Source of the DNA: JBCDCY01 sp039180875
GTDB taxonomy: Bacteria > Pseudomonadota > Alphaproteobacteria > Rhodobacterales > Rhodobacteraceae
Reading direction: 5' to 3'
DNA length: 64,000 nucleotides
Assembly: GCA_039180875.1 (NCBI GenBank)
Contig: JBCDCY010000002.1
Location: 1 to 64,000, forward strand
Below, piece after piece: positions 8,476-16,893 of this stretch (positions are counted from its first letter, which is position 1; each line of letters begins with the position of its first letter). Under the pieces are notes generated by a model. That model saw nothing but the letters and a program-made list of their open reading frames with translations. It was not told the origin of the DNA and ran no database searches. Position numbers and translations under genes: made by a program.

Positions 8476-10785
8476 TCAGGCCGCGTGCAGCGCCTGCCAG
8501 ACGCGCCCCGGCGTGTAGGGCGGCTGCAACTCGGTGATGCCGCGGGAGGCGAGGGCGTCCAGCACCGCCAGTGAAACGGCGGGCAGGGCGCCGACGCAGC
8601 CCGCCTCTCCACAGCCCTTCACGCCCAGCGGGTTCGACGGCGTCGGCACCGGGTTGAACGTCACCTCGATGAACGGCAGATCCGCAGCCCGGGGCATCTG
8701 ATAGTCCATGAACGAACCGGTGAGCGGCTGACCCGTCGCCGCGTCCCAGATCGCCGCCTCGCCCAGGATCTGGCCCACCCCCTGGGCCACACCGCCCATC
8801 ACCTGACCGGCCACGAGCCGTGGGTTCACCATGGCGCCGAAGTCGTCGACGACGACGTAGCGCACGAGCTGCGTCAGGCCGGTCTCCGGGTCGATCCGCA
8901 CCTCGGCGATGTGGCAGCCGTTGGGCGTCGTGACGATGGTGTCGTTCACGTCGCCGACGCCGATCAGGCCGCCCTGTTTCTCCACCACATGGGTGAGCGC
9001 CACCGTCCGATCCGTGCCGGCGATGCGGTAGCGCCCGCCGTCGGCCGGCTCGAACTGCACATCGGCCGGCGCGACCTCCAAGAGATCCGCCGCCGCCTCG
9101 AGCCCCTGGGCCACGATGTCGTCGGAGGCCTGCAGCAGCACCCGCCCCGCCTGCAGCAATGAGCGGGAGCCGCCGGTGCCGCCGCCCGCGGGCAGCGCCC
9201 AGGTGTCACCGGCCTGGAGCGCGATCCGCTCGAAGGGCAGGCCGAGCTTTTCGTGCACGATCTGGGCCCAGGCGGTCTCATGCCCCTGTCCGGTCGACTG
9301 GGTGCCGACGAAGATCTCGGCCTGACCCTCACCGTTCAGAACGATCTTTGCCGTCTCCACCGGTCCGCCGCCCGTCCGCTCGAAGTAGTAGGCGACGCCG
9401 AGGCCGAGGAGGTCGCCCACAGCCTCCGCCTGGGCGCGCCGCTGGGGTAGGGCGCTCGCCTCGGCGAGCTCCGCCGCCTTTTCGAGCGTCGCCTGGGCCG
9501 CGAGGCTGTCGAAGGTGATGCCGCCCGCCGTCTTGTAGGGGATCTGATCCGGCCGGATGAGGTTCCGCCGCCGGATCTCCAACGGGTCGAGGTCCAGCTC
9601 CCGCGACGCGGCGCCCATCAGGCGCTCCATCACATGCAGCACCTCAGGCCGCCCGGCGCCGCGATAGGCGTCGGTGGGCGTGGTGTTCGTCACCATCCCC
9701 TCGACCTCGTGATAGACGGCCCGCACGTCGTAGACCCCGCCGATCAGGTTGCCGGAGAACAGCGTGTGCACCGCGTTGCCGGCCGAAGAACTGTAGGCGC
9801 CGAGGTTGGAGACCGAGCACCAGCGCAGACCCAGGAGCCGGCCGTCGGCACGAAAGGCGCCCTCCGCCTCCGTCATCAGGTCGCGGCCCTGGCAGTCGGA
9901 GAGAAAGCCCTCCGACCGGCTGGCGATCCATTTCACCGGCCGGCCGAGATCCTGCGCGGCGAGGGCTGCGAGAGCGTACTCTGGATGGTCCATCAACTTC
10001 ATGCCGAAGCCGCCGCCGACATCGACGGTGCGGACGCGGATCCTCTCCGGCTCCACCGCCAGGGCTTGGGCGAGCTGGCGCCGGGCCGCGAAGCTGCCCT
10101 GGCTGCCGATCCAGACCTCCCACATGCCGTCTGCGTCGTGGCGCACCACGATGCCCCGCGGCTCCAGCGCATTGACGATGACGCGCTGGTTGGCCACGGC
10201 GATCCGGGTGACATGGTCGGCCTCGGCGAAGGCTGCGTCGGCCGCCGCCCGGTCGCCCATGGCCCAGTGGTAGACCCGGTTCGCGGGGATGTGGGGGTGG
10301 AGCTGCGGCGCATCCTCCGCACCGGCGGCGCTCGCGTCGGTGATGGCGGGCAGTTCGTCGATGTCGAGCTCGATGGCTTCGGCTGCATCGGCCGCGATCG
10401 CCGCCGTCTCCGCCACGATCCAGGCGACGGGCTGGCCGACGAAACGCACGGTGTCGTCGGCGAGGCGCGGCTGCTCTGTCCGGTGGGCCGGCGTGCCGTC
10501 GGGCGCCTGCACCGGCATGCCGCAGACGATGGGCGCGAGGCGCGCGGCGATGTCGGCGTGGGTGTAGACGGCTGCGACGCCGGCCATCGTCCGCGCGGGC
10601 GCGACGTCGAGCCGGGTGATCCTGCCGTGGGCCACCGGGCTTCGCAGCACATGCCCGATCAGCGGCGCCCGGCCGGCCCCCGAGTCGATCTCCGACGGTG
10701 CGAGATCGTCGAGGAAGCGGCCCGCGCCGGTCAGAAACCTGTTGTCCTCGACCCGACTGACCGACTGTCCGATGCCGAATTTCAC
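8476..10785 (-). CDS. Xanthine dehydrogenase/CO dehydrogenase family molybdopterin subunit (form II CoxL-like)
   Basis: 769 residues, the full size for a molybdenum hydroxylase large subunit. The active-site loop reads AYRGAGR (373-379), the form-II signature, not the AYRCSFR of true CO dehydrogenase; so oxidation of CO is unlikely and an aldehyde, purine or aromatic substrate is more plausible. The catalytic Glu is present in GCGE near residue 727, and VGGGFGMK (256-263) and QSTGQGHET contact the cofactor. Such enzymes need a FAD subunit and a 2x[2Fe-2S] subunit, and neither is next to it. ATG at 10785. Confidence 0.92.
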   Translation of the reverse strand: MKFGIGQSVSRVEDNRFLTGAGRFLDDLAPSEIDSGAGRAPLIGHVLRSPVAHGRITRLDVAPARTMAGVAAVYTHADIAARLAPIVCGMPVQAPDGTPAHRTEQPRLADDTVRFVGQPVAWIVAETAAIAADAAEAIELDIDELPAITDASAAGAEDAPQLHPHIPANRVYHWAMGDRAAADAAFAEADHVTRIAVANQRVIVNALEPRGIVVRHDADGMWEVWIGSQGSFAARRQLAQALAVEPERIRVRTVDVGGGFGMKLMDHPEYALAALAAQDLGRPVKWIASRSEGFLSDCQGRDLMTEAEGAFRADGRLLGLRWCSVSNLGAYSSSAGNAVHTLFSGNLIGGVYDVRAVYHEVEGMVTNTTPTDAYRGAGRPEVLHVMERLMGAASRELDLDPLEIRRRNLIRPDQIPYKTAGGITFDSLAAQATLEKAAELAEASALPQRRAQAEAVGDLLGLGVAYYFERTGGGPVETAKIVLNGEGQAEIFVGTQSTGQGHETAWAQIVHEKLGLPFERIALQAGDTWALPAGGGTGGSRSLLQAGRVLLQASDDIVAQGLEAAADLLEVAPADVQFEPADGGRYRIAGTDRTVALTHVVEKQGGLIGVGDVNDTIVTTPNGCHIAEVRIDPETGLTQLVRYVVVDDFGAMVNPRLVAGQVMGGVAQGVGQILGEAAIWDAATGQPLTGSFMDYQMPRAADLPFIEVTFNPVPTPSNPLGVKGCGEAGCVGALPAVSLAVLDALASRGITELQPPYTPGRVWQALHAA

Positions 10786-11016
10786 GTGCCCTGTCCTCCG
10801 ATGCCCCGGCGGCGGAGCCTAGGGACGCCTCCGGCCTTTGCAAACCCTCCCGCAACGGTTGTGAGTTGCCGGGGCCCGGGACATCCCGGAAAGCACGATG
10901 GCGATCGGCTTTTGAGATTTTGGCGGATTCGTGCGATAAATGTGACGTGCGTGGACGAGGGGTCGTCAAGCGCGTGCGACAGATCGAACGAAACGTATGG
11001 GTCGAGGGGACTTCTT

Positions 11017-11457
11017 GTGCGCACTGACGAGACGATGCGGACGATATTGACCGCAATCATCGGGCTTGTGGCCCTGGCGACGTTCATCCCGGGCGGCGGC
11101 GTCGGATCTTTCTTCGAGGCGCGGACCGTGCCGGTGCCGGAGGCCGACGTCTTCACCGTGCGCGCCGGACGGCCGCAAATCCTTGACGTATTGGCCAATG
11201 ACTACGTGCCGGGCGAAGCGCCGGTGGAGCTGCTAGTGCTCGACCGGCCGGGCTGCGGCGACGTCAGCGGCGGTGAGGTCGGCCTGATCTACGAGGCCAC
11301 CGACGACTGCGCCGGGCGCCTGACGATGCGCTACTGCGTGGTCGATGGGGAGACCTGCACGCCGGCCAACGTTGACGTCACGGTGATCCGCCATGACGCG
11401 CCTGCGCCCTCCTCCCGCCTCTCGCGGACCGAGGCGGCGGCGGATGTCGCAGGGTAA
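11017..11457 (+). CDS. Membrane-anchored small protein with four-Cys Big/cadherin-like domain (paralogue A)
   Basis: 146 residues from GTG 11017, with GAGGGGA upstream; this start is chosen because the N-terminus then aligns residue for residue with the next gene, which also starts with GTG. One transmembrane segment (about 10-24, ILTAIIGLVALATFI), then a compact domain: FTVRAGRPQILDVLANDY resembles the strand motif of bacterial Ig/cadherin-like repeats, and Cys80, 98, 107 and 114 (with CVVDGETC) could form disulfides, implying a periplasmic face. Function unknown. It is a stand-alone copy of the N-terminal domain of the 801-residue protein that follows after 218 bp. Confidence 0.75.
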   Translation: MRTDETMRTILTAIIGLVALATFIPGGGVGSFFEARTVPVPEADVFTVRAGRPQILDVLANDYVPGEAPVELLVLDRPGCGDVSGGEVGLIYEATDDCAGRLTMRYCVVDGETCTPANVDVTVIRHDAPAPSSRLSRTEAAADVAG

Positions 11458-11675
11458 AGACTGATTCTCTCCACAAAGATCTGTTAATTGTCCGGAAAGG
11501 GCGCAACGGGCCAATCGGCCCGGGCGTTCGTGGCAACTTGGAACGTAAGCCGGTAGAGTACCGCTGGTTGCGCTCCACTGAGAAAGTTGTGCGAAGGAAC
11601 GGTTATAAGTTGCTGAAATCAGATGAAATATGTCTTAGTTTCAGCAAATAAGTCCGAATCAGAGGGGCGGACAGG

Positions 11676-14081
11676 GTGAGAGGCGACGACAGGGCCCGCG
11701 GTATCCTGACGGCGATGATTGTGGTCATCGCCATTGGGACATTTGTTCAGCGCGGCGATCTGCTGGGCGCAGTGTTCGGAAACCAGGTCACGCTCGACAT
11801 CGTCGACGACGCGTTCACCGTCCGCTCCGGCCGGCCGCAATTGCTCGACGTCCTGTCGAACGACCGCACCCTGCACGAGGGGGACGAGCCGCCCCGCATC
11901 CTGATTGTCGAAGGTCCCGCTTGCGGCCGCGCCCGGCCGGTATCGGGCAAGATCGAATACACCAGCGGCACGGACTGCAACGGCCCAATGCGCCTGGTCT
12001 ACTGCGTGGTCGATGGCGAGCATTGCCCGAGCGCGAAGGTCCTGCTCTCCGTCATCTCGCCGGATCGGCCGGAGCGCGGACCGGGCGATCTATTGGCCGG
12101 CGGCGATGTCGTGCCGCCGGAGCCGGACGCGATCGAGCTCACGGATTTCGCCGAGACCGGCGCCGCCGATGCGCCCTCCGATGTGCCGCCTGAGGCCCCG
12201 GATGTACCGGCCGCGGCGGATGCGACAGTGATCGCCACCACCTCGACGCCCGAGGTCGCCGTGCGCGGCGGCACTGCGGACGCGCGCGAGATGCAGAGCC
12301 CCGGGGCGGTGAGCGCGGTGCCCGTGACCTCGGCCCCGACGGCGCCGACGGGCGGGGCCGATGCCTCCTCCGTCGCGGCGCTGCCGGCGCCGGACGTGGC
12401 GCGCCTCGGGCCGGCACGCCCCGCCGGACCGGCCGCCCAGGTCGAGGGGCCGGCGCCAGCCGACGCGGTGGCGGGCCTGCAACGCCCGGCCGCCCAGGAT
12501 GTCCGGGTGGAGGCCGACAGCAGCAGCCCCGCGCTCTCTCAGCTTGCCCCTCCGCCGACGGCGGGGGATGAGGCCGTGCGGATCGCGGCGGCCGACGTGA
12601 CGCTCAGCCGCCCCCGGGCCGCTGCCCCGGTTCTCGCCGCGGCCGGCGTGGTGTCGGGCGGCGCCGAGGTCGCGCTGCCCCAAAGCAACGCTCCCTCGGC
12701 CCGGCCGGAGACGGGAGATCTGGCCGCCGGCGCGGAGGCCGCGGATGCTCTGGCGGCCGAGGCCCCCGCAGCCGAAGGCACCACGGCCGAGACGCCGATC
12801 GCGGCCAGCGCCGGGCGCGACGATGACCAGCCACTGCGCATCGCGCTCCGCACCCGGCGGGTGACCGGGGCGGGCGGCCTCTCTGCCCTGGTGGCGCCGA
12901 ACTATGCCCGCGGGCCGGAGGTGCAGGCCGCCAGCCCGACCCGGATCTCCGACCTTGCCGGCGCAGCGCCGTCGGATCTGAGTATCAGCCCCGGCACCGA
13001 TGACGTGGTGGCGGAGCGCCAGGCCACCAGCGACGTGCGGCCCCAAACGGTCGCCGCGCTCGGCAGCGATGCTGCGCCCAGCCTGAACGACGCCCAGCGC
13101 CAGGCGCCGCCGGTCCGGGCCCAGGTCCGCTCCGCCGATGGCGCCGAAGCGCCCGCGGAGCGTCGCGCGGCGCAGACCCTGCTGCCGCGGCTCGTCGACA
13201 CGGTGCTCGCGGCCGAGGCTGCGGCGCCGCCGCTCCGCGCCCTGCTTGCCCGCATCGACACCGGCGATCTGCCGCAGGTCGCCGGCCCGGCCGCAGCGCC
13301 GGTGGAGGCGCCTGAGGAGCCGACCATCGAAGTTGCCGCCCGCACGCCGCAGCAGGACCCGCCGGCGCCCACATCGCGCCCGGGCCTGAGCGCCGCCGGA
13401 ACCTGCCAGCCGAGCCTCAATCTGCGCCCGCAAGCCTTTGCGATGATCGGCCTAGAGCTCGCGGTGCCCTGCGCCCCCGGCCATTTGGTGGAGATCGTGC
13501 ACGGCCCCCTCCGCTTCCACGCCGAGATCGACGAGGAGGGGCGGCTCGCACTCTCCCTCCCCGCCTTTGCCGAGGCAGCGACGGTGGAGGCGCGGTTCGG
13601 CGATGGGCTGAGCGTGCGCGCCGATGTGCGCATCCGGGACCTCAACCGGGTCTCCCGCGTGGCGCTCGTCTGGGACGATCCGGTCGACCTCAACCTGCAT
13701 GCGCGGGAGTTCGGCGCGGCCGAGAACGCGGACGGCCATGTCTGGCAATCCGCCCCCCGCAGCCCGCGGGAGGCCCGCCGGTCCGGCGGCGGCTATCTGA
13801 CGGCCCTCGGCCCGCAAGGCGACATCGCCGGCGCGCGGGCGGAGGTCTATACCCTGCCGCTGCAGCGCCGCACCCCCTCCGGCATCGTGTCGCTGGCGGT
13901 GCAGGCATTGCAGGCGGAGGCGTTCTGCGGCGGTGATCTGCCGTTCCGCGTAGTGCGGAGCGAGGCGGCGGGACGCACCGAGCAGCGTGAGGTTCGCCTT
14001 GCGCTCTCCCGTTGCACAACTGGCGTATCCGAGCTGTTTGACGGTGGCGTGATCCGCGCGATAGAGGTTGCCGGGCGATAA
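11676..14081 (+). CDS. Large membrane-anchored envelope protein with Ala/Pro linker (paralogue B)
   Basis: 801 residues from GTG 11676 (AGAGGGG eight bases before). Residues 10-24 form an anchor helix; 45-127 repeat the four-Cys domain of the upstream gene (FTVRSGRPQLLDVLSND; Cys83, 101, 110, 117 with identical spacing). Then come roughly 430 residues of Ala/Pro/Asp-rich low-complexity sequence, typical of an extended periplasm-spanning linker. A folded C-terminal region (about 575-801) starts near GTCQPSLNLRPQ and includes RVALVWDDPVDLNLHARE, reminiscent of YfaP/DUF2135-type beta domains, plus three more cysteines. Probably bridges inner membrane and cell wall or outer membrane (inference). 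No named family recognised over the whole length. Confidence 0.8.
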   Translation: MRGDDRARGILTAMIVVIAIGTFVQRGDLLGAVFGNQVTLDIVDDAFTVRSGRPQLLDVLSNDRTLHEGDEPPRILIVEGPACGRARPVSGKIEYTSGTDCNGPMRLVYCVVDGEHCPSAKVLLSVISPDRPERGPGDLLAGGDVVPPEPDAIELTDFAETGAADAPSDVPPEAPDVPAAADATVIATTSTPEVAVRGGTADAREMQSPGAVSAVPVTSAPTAPTGGADASSVAALPAPDVARLGPARPAGPAAQVEGPAPADAVAGLQRPAAQDVRVEADSSSPALSQLAPPPTAGDEAVRIAAADVTLSRPRAAAPVLAAAGVVSGGAEVALPQSNAPSARPETGDLAAGAEAADALAAEAPAAEGTTAETPIAASAGRDDDQPLRIALRTRRVTGAGGLSALVAPNYARGPEVQAASPTRISDLAGAAPSDLSISPGTDDVVAERQATSDVRPQTVAALGSDAAPSLNDAQRQAPPVRAQVRSADGAEAPAERRAAQTLLPRLVDTVLAAEAAAPPLRALLARIDTGDLPQVAGPAAAPVEAPEEPTIEVAARTPQQDPPAPTSRPGLSAAGTCQPSLNLRPQAFAMIGLELAVPCAPGHLVEIVHGPLRFHAEIDEEGRLALSLPAFAEAATVEARFGDGLSVRADVRIRDLNRVSRVALVWDDPVDLNLHAREFGAAENADGHVWQSAPRSPREARRSGGGYLTALGPQGDIAGARAEVYTLPLQRRTPSGIVSLAVQALQAEAFCGGDLPFRVVRSEAAGRTEQREVRLALSRCTTGVSELFDGGVIRAIEVAGR

Positions 14082-14149
14082 CCGGCGCAATTTTGGACCG
14101 GCGGGAGGTATCTGTCCGGCGGTTTTACCTTGCGAGGGGACTTAAGACG

Positions 14150-15730
14150 ATGAGGCAATCGGGGATTCTGCCAGCGCTGGCGACCTCACTGGCGCTGTTG
14201 GGCGTATCGGCCGGTGGGGCGACGGCGCAGGGCTCGGAAGTGACGCTGCGTTCGATCGACGGCTCGATCTCACTCAGCGGCGCACTTCTGGATTTCGACG
14301 GCGAGAGCTACCGCATCGCCACCACGATCGGCGAGATTTCGGTCGATGCGCTGCAGGTCGAGTGCGTGGGCGCGGGCTGCCCGCCGCCCGAGGCGCTGCG
14401 CTCAATCTACACCATCGCCGGCTCGAACACGATCGGCGTCGGCCTGATGCCGGCCTTCATCGACGGCTACGCCCTGGATCTCGACAGCTTCCTGGTGCAA
14501 GAGGTTTCCTCGCCCACCGAGATGATGCTGACGGTGCAGGACCAGTCGGAGAACCCGCTGGCCGAGATCACGGTGCTGGCCGCCGGCTCCGACAGCGGCT
14601 TTGACGCGTTGCTGAGCGGCCAGGCCGCGCTCGCCATGTCGTCGCGCCGGGTGACGGAGAACGAGGTGCGCGCTGCCGCCAATGCCGGGCTCGGCAATCT
14701 CATCAGCCCCGAGCAGGAGCTGATCATCGGCCTCGACGGCATTCTGGTGCTGACCGCCCGCTCCAACCCGGTGCGGGCGCTCACGCTGCCGCAGCTCGCC
14801 GGGATCTTCTCCGGTCGTCTGCGCAACTGGGCGGATGTCGGCGGGCCGGACGCGCCGATCTCGGTCTATGCGCTGACCGACGACACGGGCACGCGCGGCG
14901 TCTTCGAGAATGTGGTGCTGAGCCCGATCGGCGCGCGCATCACCCCCGCCGCGCAGGAGTTCGCGACCAATGTCGAAGTCTCCGACGCTGTGGCGGCCGA
15001 TCCCTTCGGCATCGGCTTTGCCGGTTTCGCGTTCGAGCGCAATGCCCAGGCCATCTCCATCCGCGAGGCCTGCGGCCTGCAATCGGCGCCCACGGTCTTC
15101 AACATCAAGACCGAGGAATATCCGCTGGCTCGCCGGCTGTACCTCTATCGCGGCAACGGCCCGTTGCCGCCCCAGGCCCAGGCACTGCTGCGCTATATCA
15201 GCTCGGACGAGGCCCAGGACCTGATCGTCGAGGCGGGCTTCGTCGATCAGGCGCTCTCCACCAAGCCGCTGGAGGAGCTTGGCCGCCGGATCGCCAACAC
15301 CGTGCTCTCCACCCAGGAGGAGGTGAGCTTCTCCGACGTGCGGGAGATGTTCGGGGCGCTGGTCAATGCCGAACGGGCCTCCACCACCTTCCGCTTCGAG
15401 ACCGGGTCGAGCAACCTCGACGCCCGGGCCGTGCGTGACGTGGCGCGGATGGCGGAACTGATCGCCAGCGGGGCCTTCTCGACGAAAGAGGTGATCTTCG
15501 TGGGCTTCACCGACGCGGTCGGTCAGGCCGGATTGAACCGCAGCCTGTCGGTGCGCCGCGCCGCCCAGGTCGTGCAGGCGATCGAAGCTGCGGCGCCTCC
15601 GGGCGCGCTCGACGGGCAGGCGATCTCCGTCCTTGGGTTAGGCGAGATCTCTCCGGTCGGCTGCAACGACACGTTCGAGGGGCGGAGCCTCAACCGCCGG
15701 GTCGAGGTCTGGCTGCGCGACCGGGTCTGA
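14150..15730 (+). CDS. PstS-like substrate-binding protein fused to OmpA peptidoglycan-binding domain
   Basis: 526 residues from ATG 14150 (GAGGGGA upstream). A signal peptide (…LALLGVSAGGATAQ) is followed by a segment absent from plain PstS (about 27-85), then a periplasmic binding-protein fold: IYTIAGSNTIGVGLMPAFIDGYA, DSGFDALLSGQAALAMSSRR, GLDGILVLTARSNPV, LPQLAGIFSGRLRNWADVGG and TDDTGTRGVFE, all recognisable from phosphate-binding PstS. Residues ~405-526 are an OmpA C-terminal domain (TTFRFETGSSNLD, VGFTDAVG, RSLSVRRAAQV, LNRRVEVWL). It would sit in the periplasm, bound to peptidoglycan. No Pst permease is nearby, so uptake is not implied; anion sensing or scaffolding is possible. Third gene of the unit with the two paralogues. 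Confidence 0.88.
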   Translation: MRQSGILPALATSLALLGVSAGGATAQGSEVTLRSIDGSISLSGALLDFDGESYRIATTIGEISVDALQVECVGAGCPPPEALRSIYTIAGSNTIGVGLMPAFIDGYALDLDSFLVQEVSSPTEMMLTVQDQSENPLAEITVLAAGSDSGFDALLSGQAALAMSSRRVTENEVRAAANAGLGNLISPEQELIIGLDGILVLTARSNPVRALTLPQLAGIFSGRLRNWADVGGPDAPISVYALTDDTGTRGVFENVVLSPIGARITPAAQEFATNVEVSDAVAADPFGIGFAGFAFERNAQAISIREACGLQSAPTVFNIKTEEYPLARRLYLYRGNGPLPPQAQALLRYISSDEAQDLIVEAGFVDQALSTKPLEELGRRIANTVLSTQEEVSFSDVREMFGALVNAERASTTFRFETGSSNLDARAVRDVARMAELIASGAFSTKEVIFVGFTDAVGQAGLNRSLSVRRAAQVVQAIEAAAPPGALDGQAISVLGLGEISPVGCNDTFEGRSLNRRVEVWLRDRV

Positions 15731-15792
15731 CGCGATCCCGGGCCCTGGGCGCCGGTTCGATGGCGCCCGGGGGCCCGGATCGCTTGGCCGGC

Positions 15793-15942
15793 TCAGCTCT
15801 CAGGGATCGTTAAGGGCCGCGCCGTGGCCTGATGCCCGGCGTCGCGCCCGATTGTCAGCGCGCCGTCGGGGGATTTGAGCAGAGCGGCGCCGTTCCGGGC
15901 CCGGCATTTCTCAGCGCTCTCGGCCATCGACTGTAACTGCAT
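15793..15942 (-). CDS. Possible small protein (49 residues)
   Basis: A short leftward frame from ATG 15942 to TGA 15793, with AGGAC upstream. The translation (MQLQSMAESAEKCRARNG... ALLKSPDGALTIG...) is hydrophilic and not repetitive, with an amphipathic start. It is the only coherent frame in the 342-bp gap between the OmpA hybrid (rightward) and radC (leftward); the rest of the gap, 15943-16072, shows nothing I can identify. Could be a chance frame in GC-rich DNA. Confidence 0.35.
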   Translation of the reverse strand: MQLQSMAESAEKCRARNGAALLKSPDGALTIGRDAGHQATARPLTIPES

Positions 15943-16072
15943 GGCGGACGTCCTGTGGGCGCAAGCCCGGCACCCGGTGGAGCCCCGACGGACGCCGCGC
16001 TTGGGCGCCGAGGTGAGGCGGCAGCGCGCACGAAGGTAGGCTACAGCCCTGCACCGGGCCGGCCCCTTGCCC

Positions 16073-16858
16073 TCACATCAGGCCAAGGGAGCGGAAGCTC
16101 GCGGTGCTGTCCTTGCCGATCACCAGATGGTCGTGAACGGTGACGCCGAGGGGCTTTACCGCCTCGACGATCCGCTCGGTCATCGCCACGTCCTCGTTCG
16201 AGGGCTGGGGATTTCCCGACGGATGGTTGTGCACGAGGATGAGGGCCGAGGCGTTGAGCTCCAGCGCCCGGCGCGCCACTTCCCTGGGATAGACCGGCAC
16301 ATGGTCGACGGTGCCGGTCCCCTGCACCTCATCCGCGATCAACACGTTCTTGCGGTCGAGGTAGAGGATGCGCACCTGCTCCGTCTCCCGGTGCGCCATG
16401 GCAACCTTGCAGTAGGTGAGCAATGCGTCCCAGGAGGAGATGACGTGGCGGTCGAGCACCCGGGCCTGGGCCAGGCGGTGGGCGGCCGCCTCCACGATCT
16501 TCAGCTCCTGGATGACGGCGCTTCCCACCCCCTCCACTTCCGCAAGGCGGGCTGGCGGGGCGGAGATCGTGTGGTTGAAGTCGCCGAATTGGCCGAGCAG
16601 CCGCTTGGCCAACGGCTTCACGTCGCGCCGGGGGATGGCGCGAAAGAGTACCAGCTCCAACAGCTCATAGTCGGCGAGCGCGTTCACGCCCGCCCGCATG
16701 AAGCGCTCCCGCAACCGGGCGCGGTGGTTGGTATGGTCGGGGATCGGTTTTGCCGCCGGCCGCGGCGCGACCTCGGGCACAGCGTCGGCGCCCAGCAGGT
16801 CGAAGCCCGGAAAAGGCGCCTCGGCAAAGGCGTCGTCGGAGGTGTCTCGGCTGGCCAC
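16073..16858 (-). CDS. radC: RadC-family JAB-domain protein
   Basis: 261 residues. N-terminal helix-hairpin-helix region (about 45-115, with GVNALADYELLELVLFRAIPRRD and VEGVGSAVIQELK), then an MPN/JAB domain whose JAMM zinc motif is intact: HNHPSGNPQPSNED at 210-223. RadC proteins are conserved and often called DNA repair proteins, but that role is not settled; the metal site predicts hydrolase activity. Lies 35 bp after map in the same direction. Confidence 0.93.
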   Translation of the reverse strand: MASRDTSDDAFAEAPFPGFDLLGADAVPEVAPRPAAKPIPDHTNHRARLRERFMRAGVNALADYELLELVLFRAIPRRDVKPLAKRLLGQFGDFNHTISAPPARLAEVEGVGSAVIQELKIVEAAAHRLAQARVLDRHVISSWDALLTYCKVAMAHRETEQVRILYLDRKNVLIADEVQGTGTVDHVPVYPREVARRALELNASALILVHNHPSGNPQPSNEDVAMTERIVEAVKPLGVTVHDHLVIGKDSTASFRSLGLM

Positions 16859-16893
16859 GGGCGAGACCCTCGCCTACCACGGTAAAGGCGCCG

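Noticed and set aside
8476..10785. Carbon monoxide dehydrogenase (coxL form I)
   Set aside because: The loop is AYRGAGR, not AYRCSFR, and the coxM/coxS genes are missing.
11612..11645. GCTGAAA...TTTCAGC inverted repeat before the 801-residue gene as an operator
   Set aside because: Seven-base arms in an AT-rich patch with a 20-base gap; could occur by chance and matches no known site.
12090..13433. 447-codon minus-strand frame
   Set aside because: Lies opposite the Ala/Pro linker; Arg/Gly-rich composition is the expected mirror of that low-complexity region.
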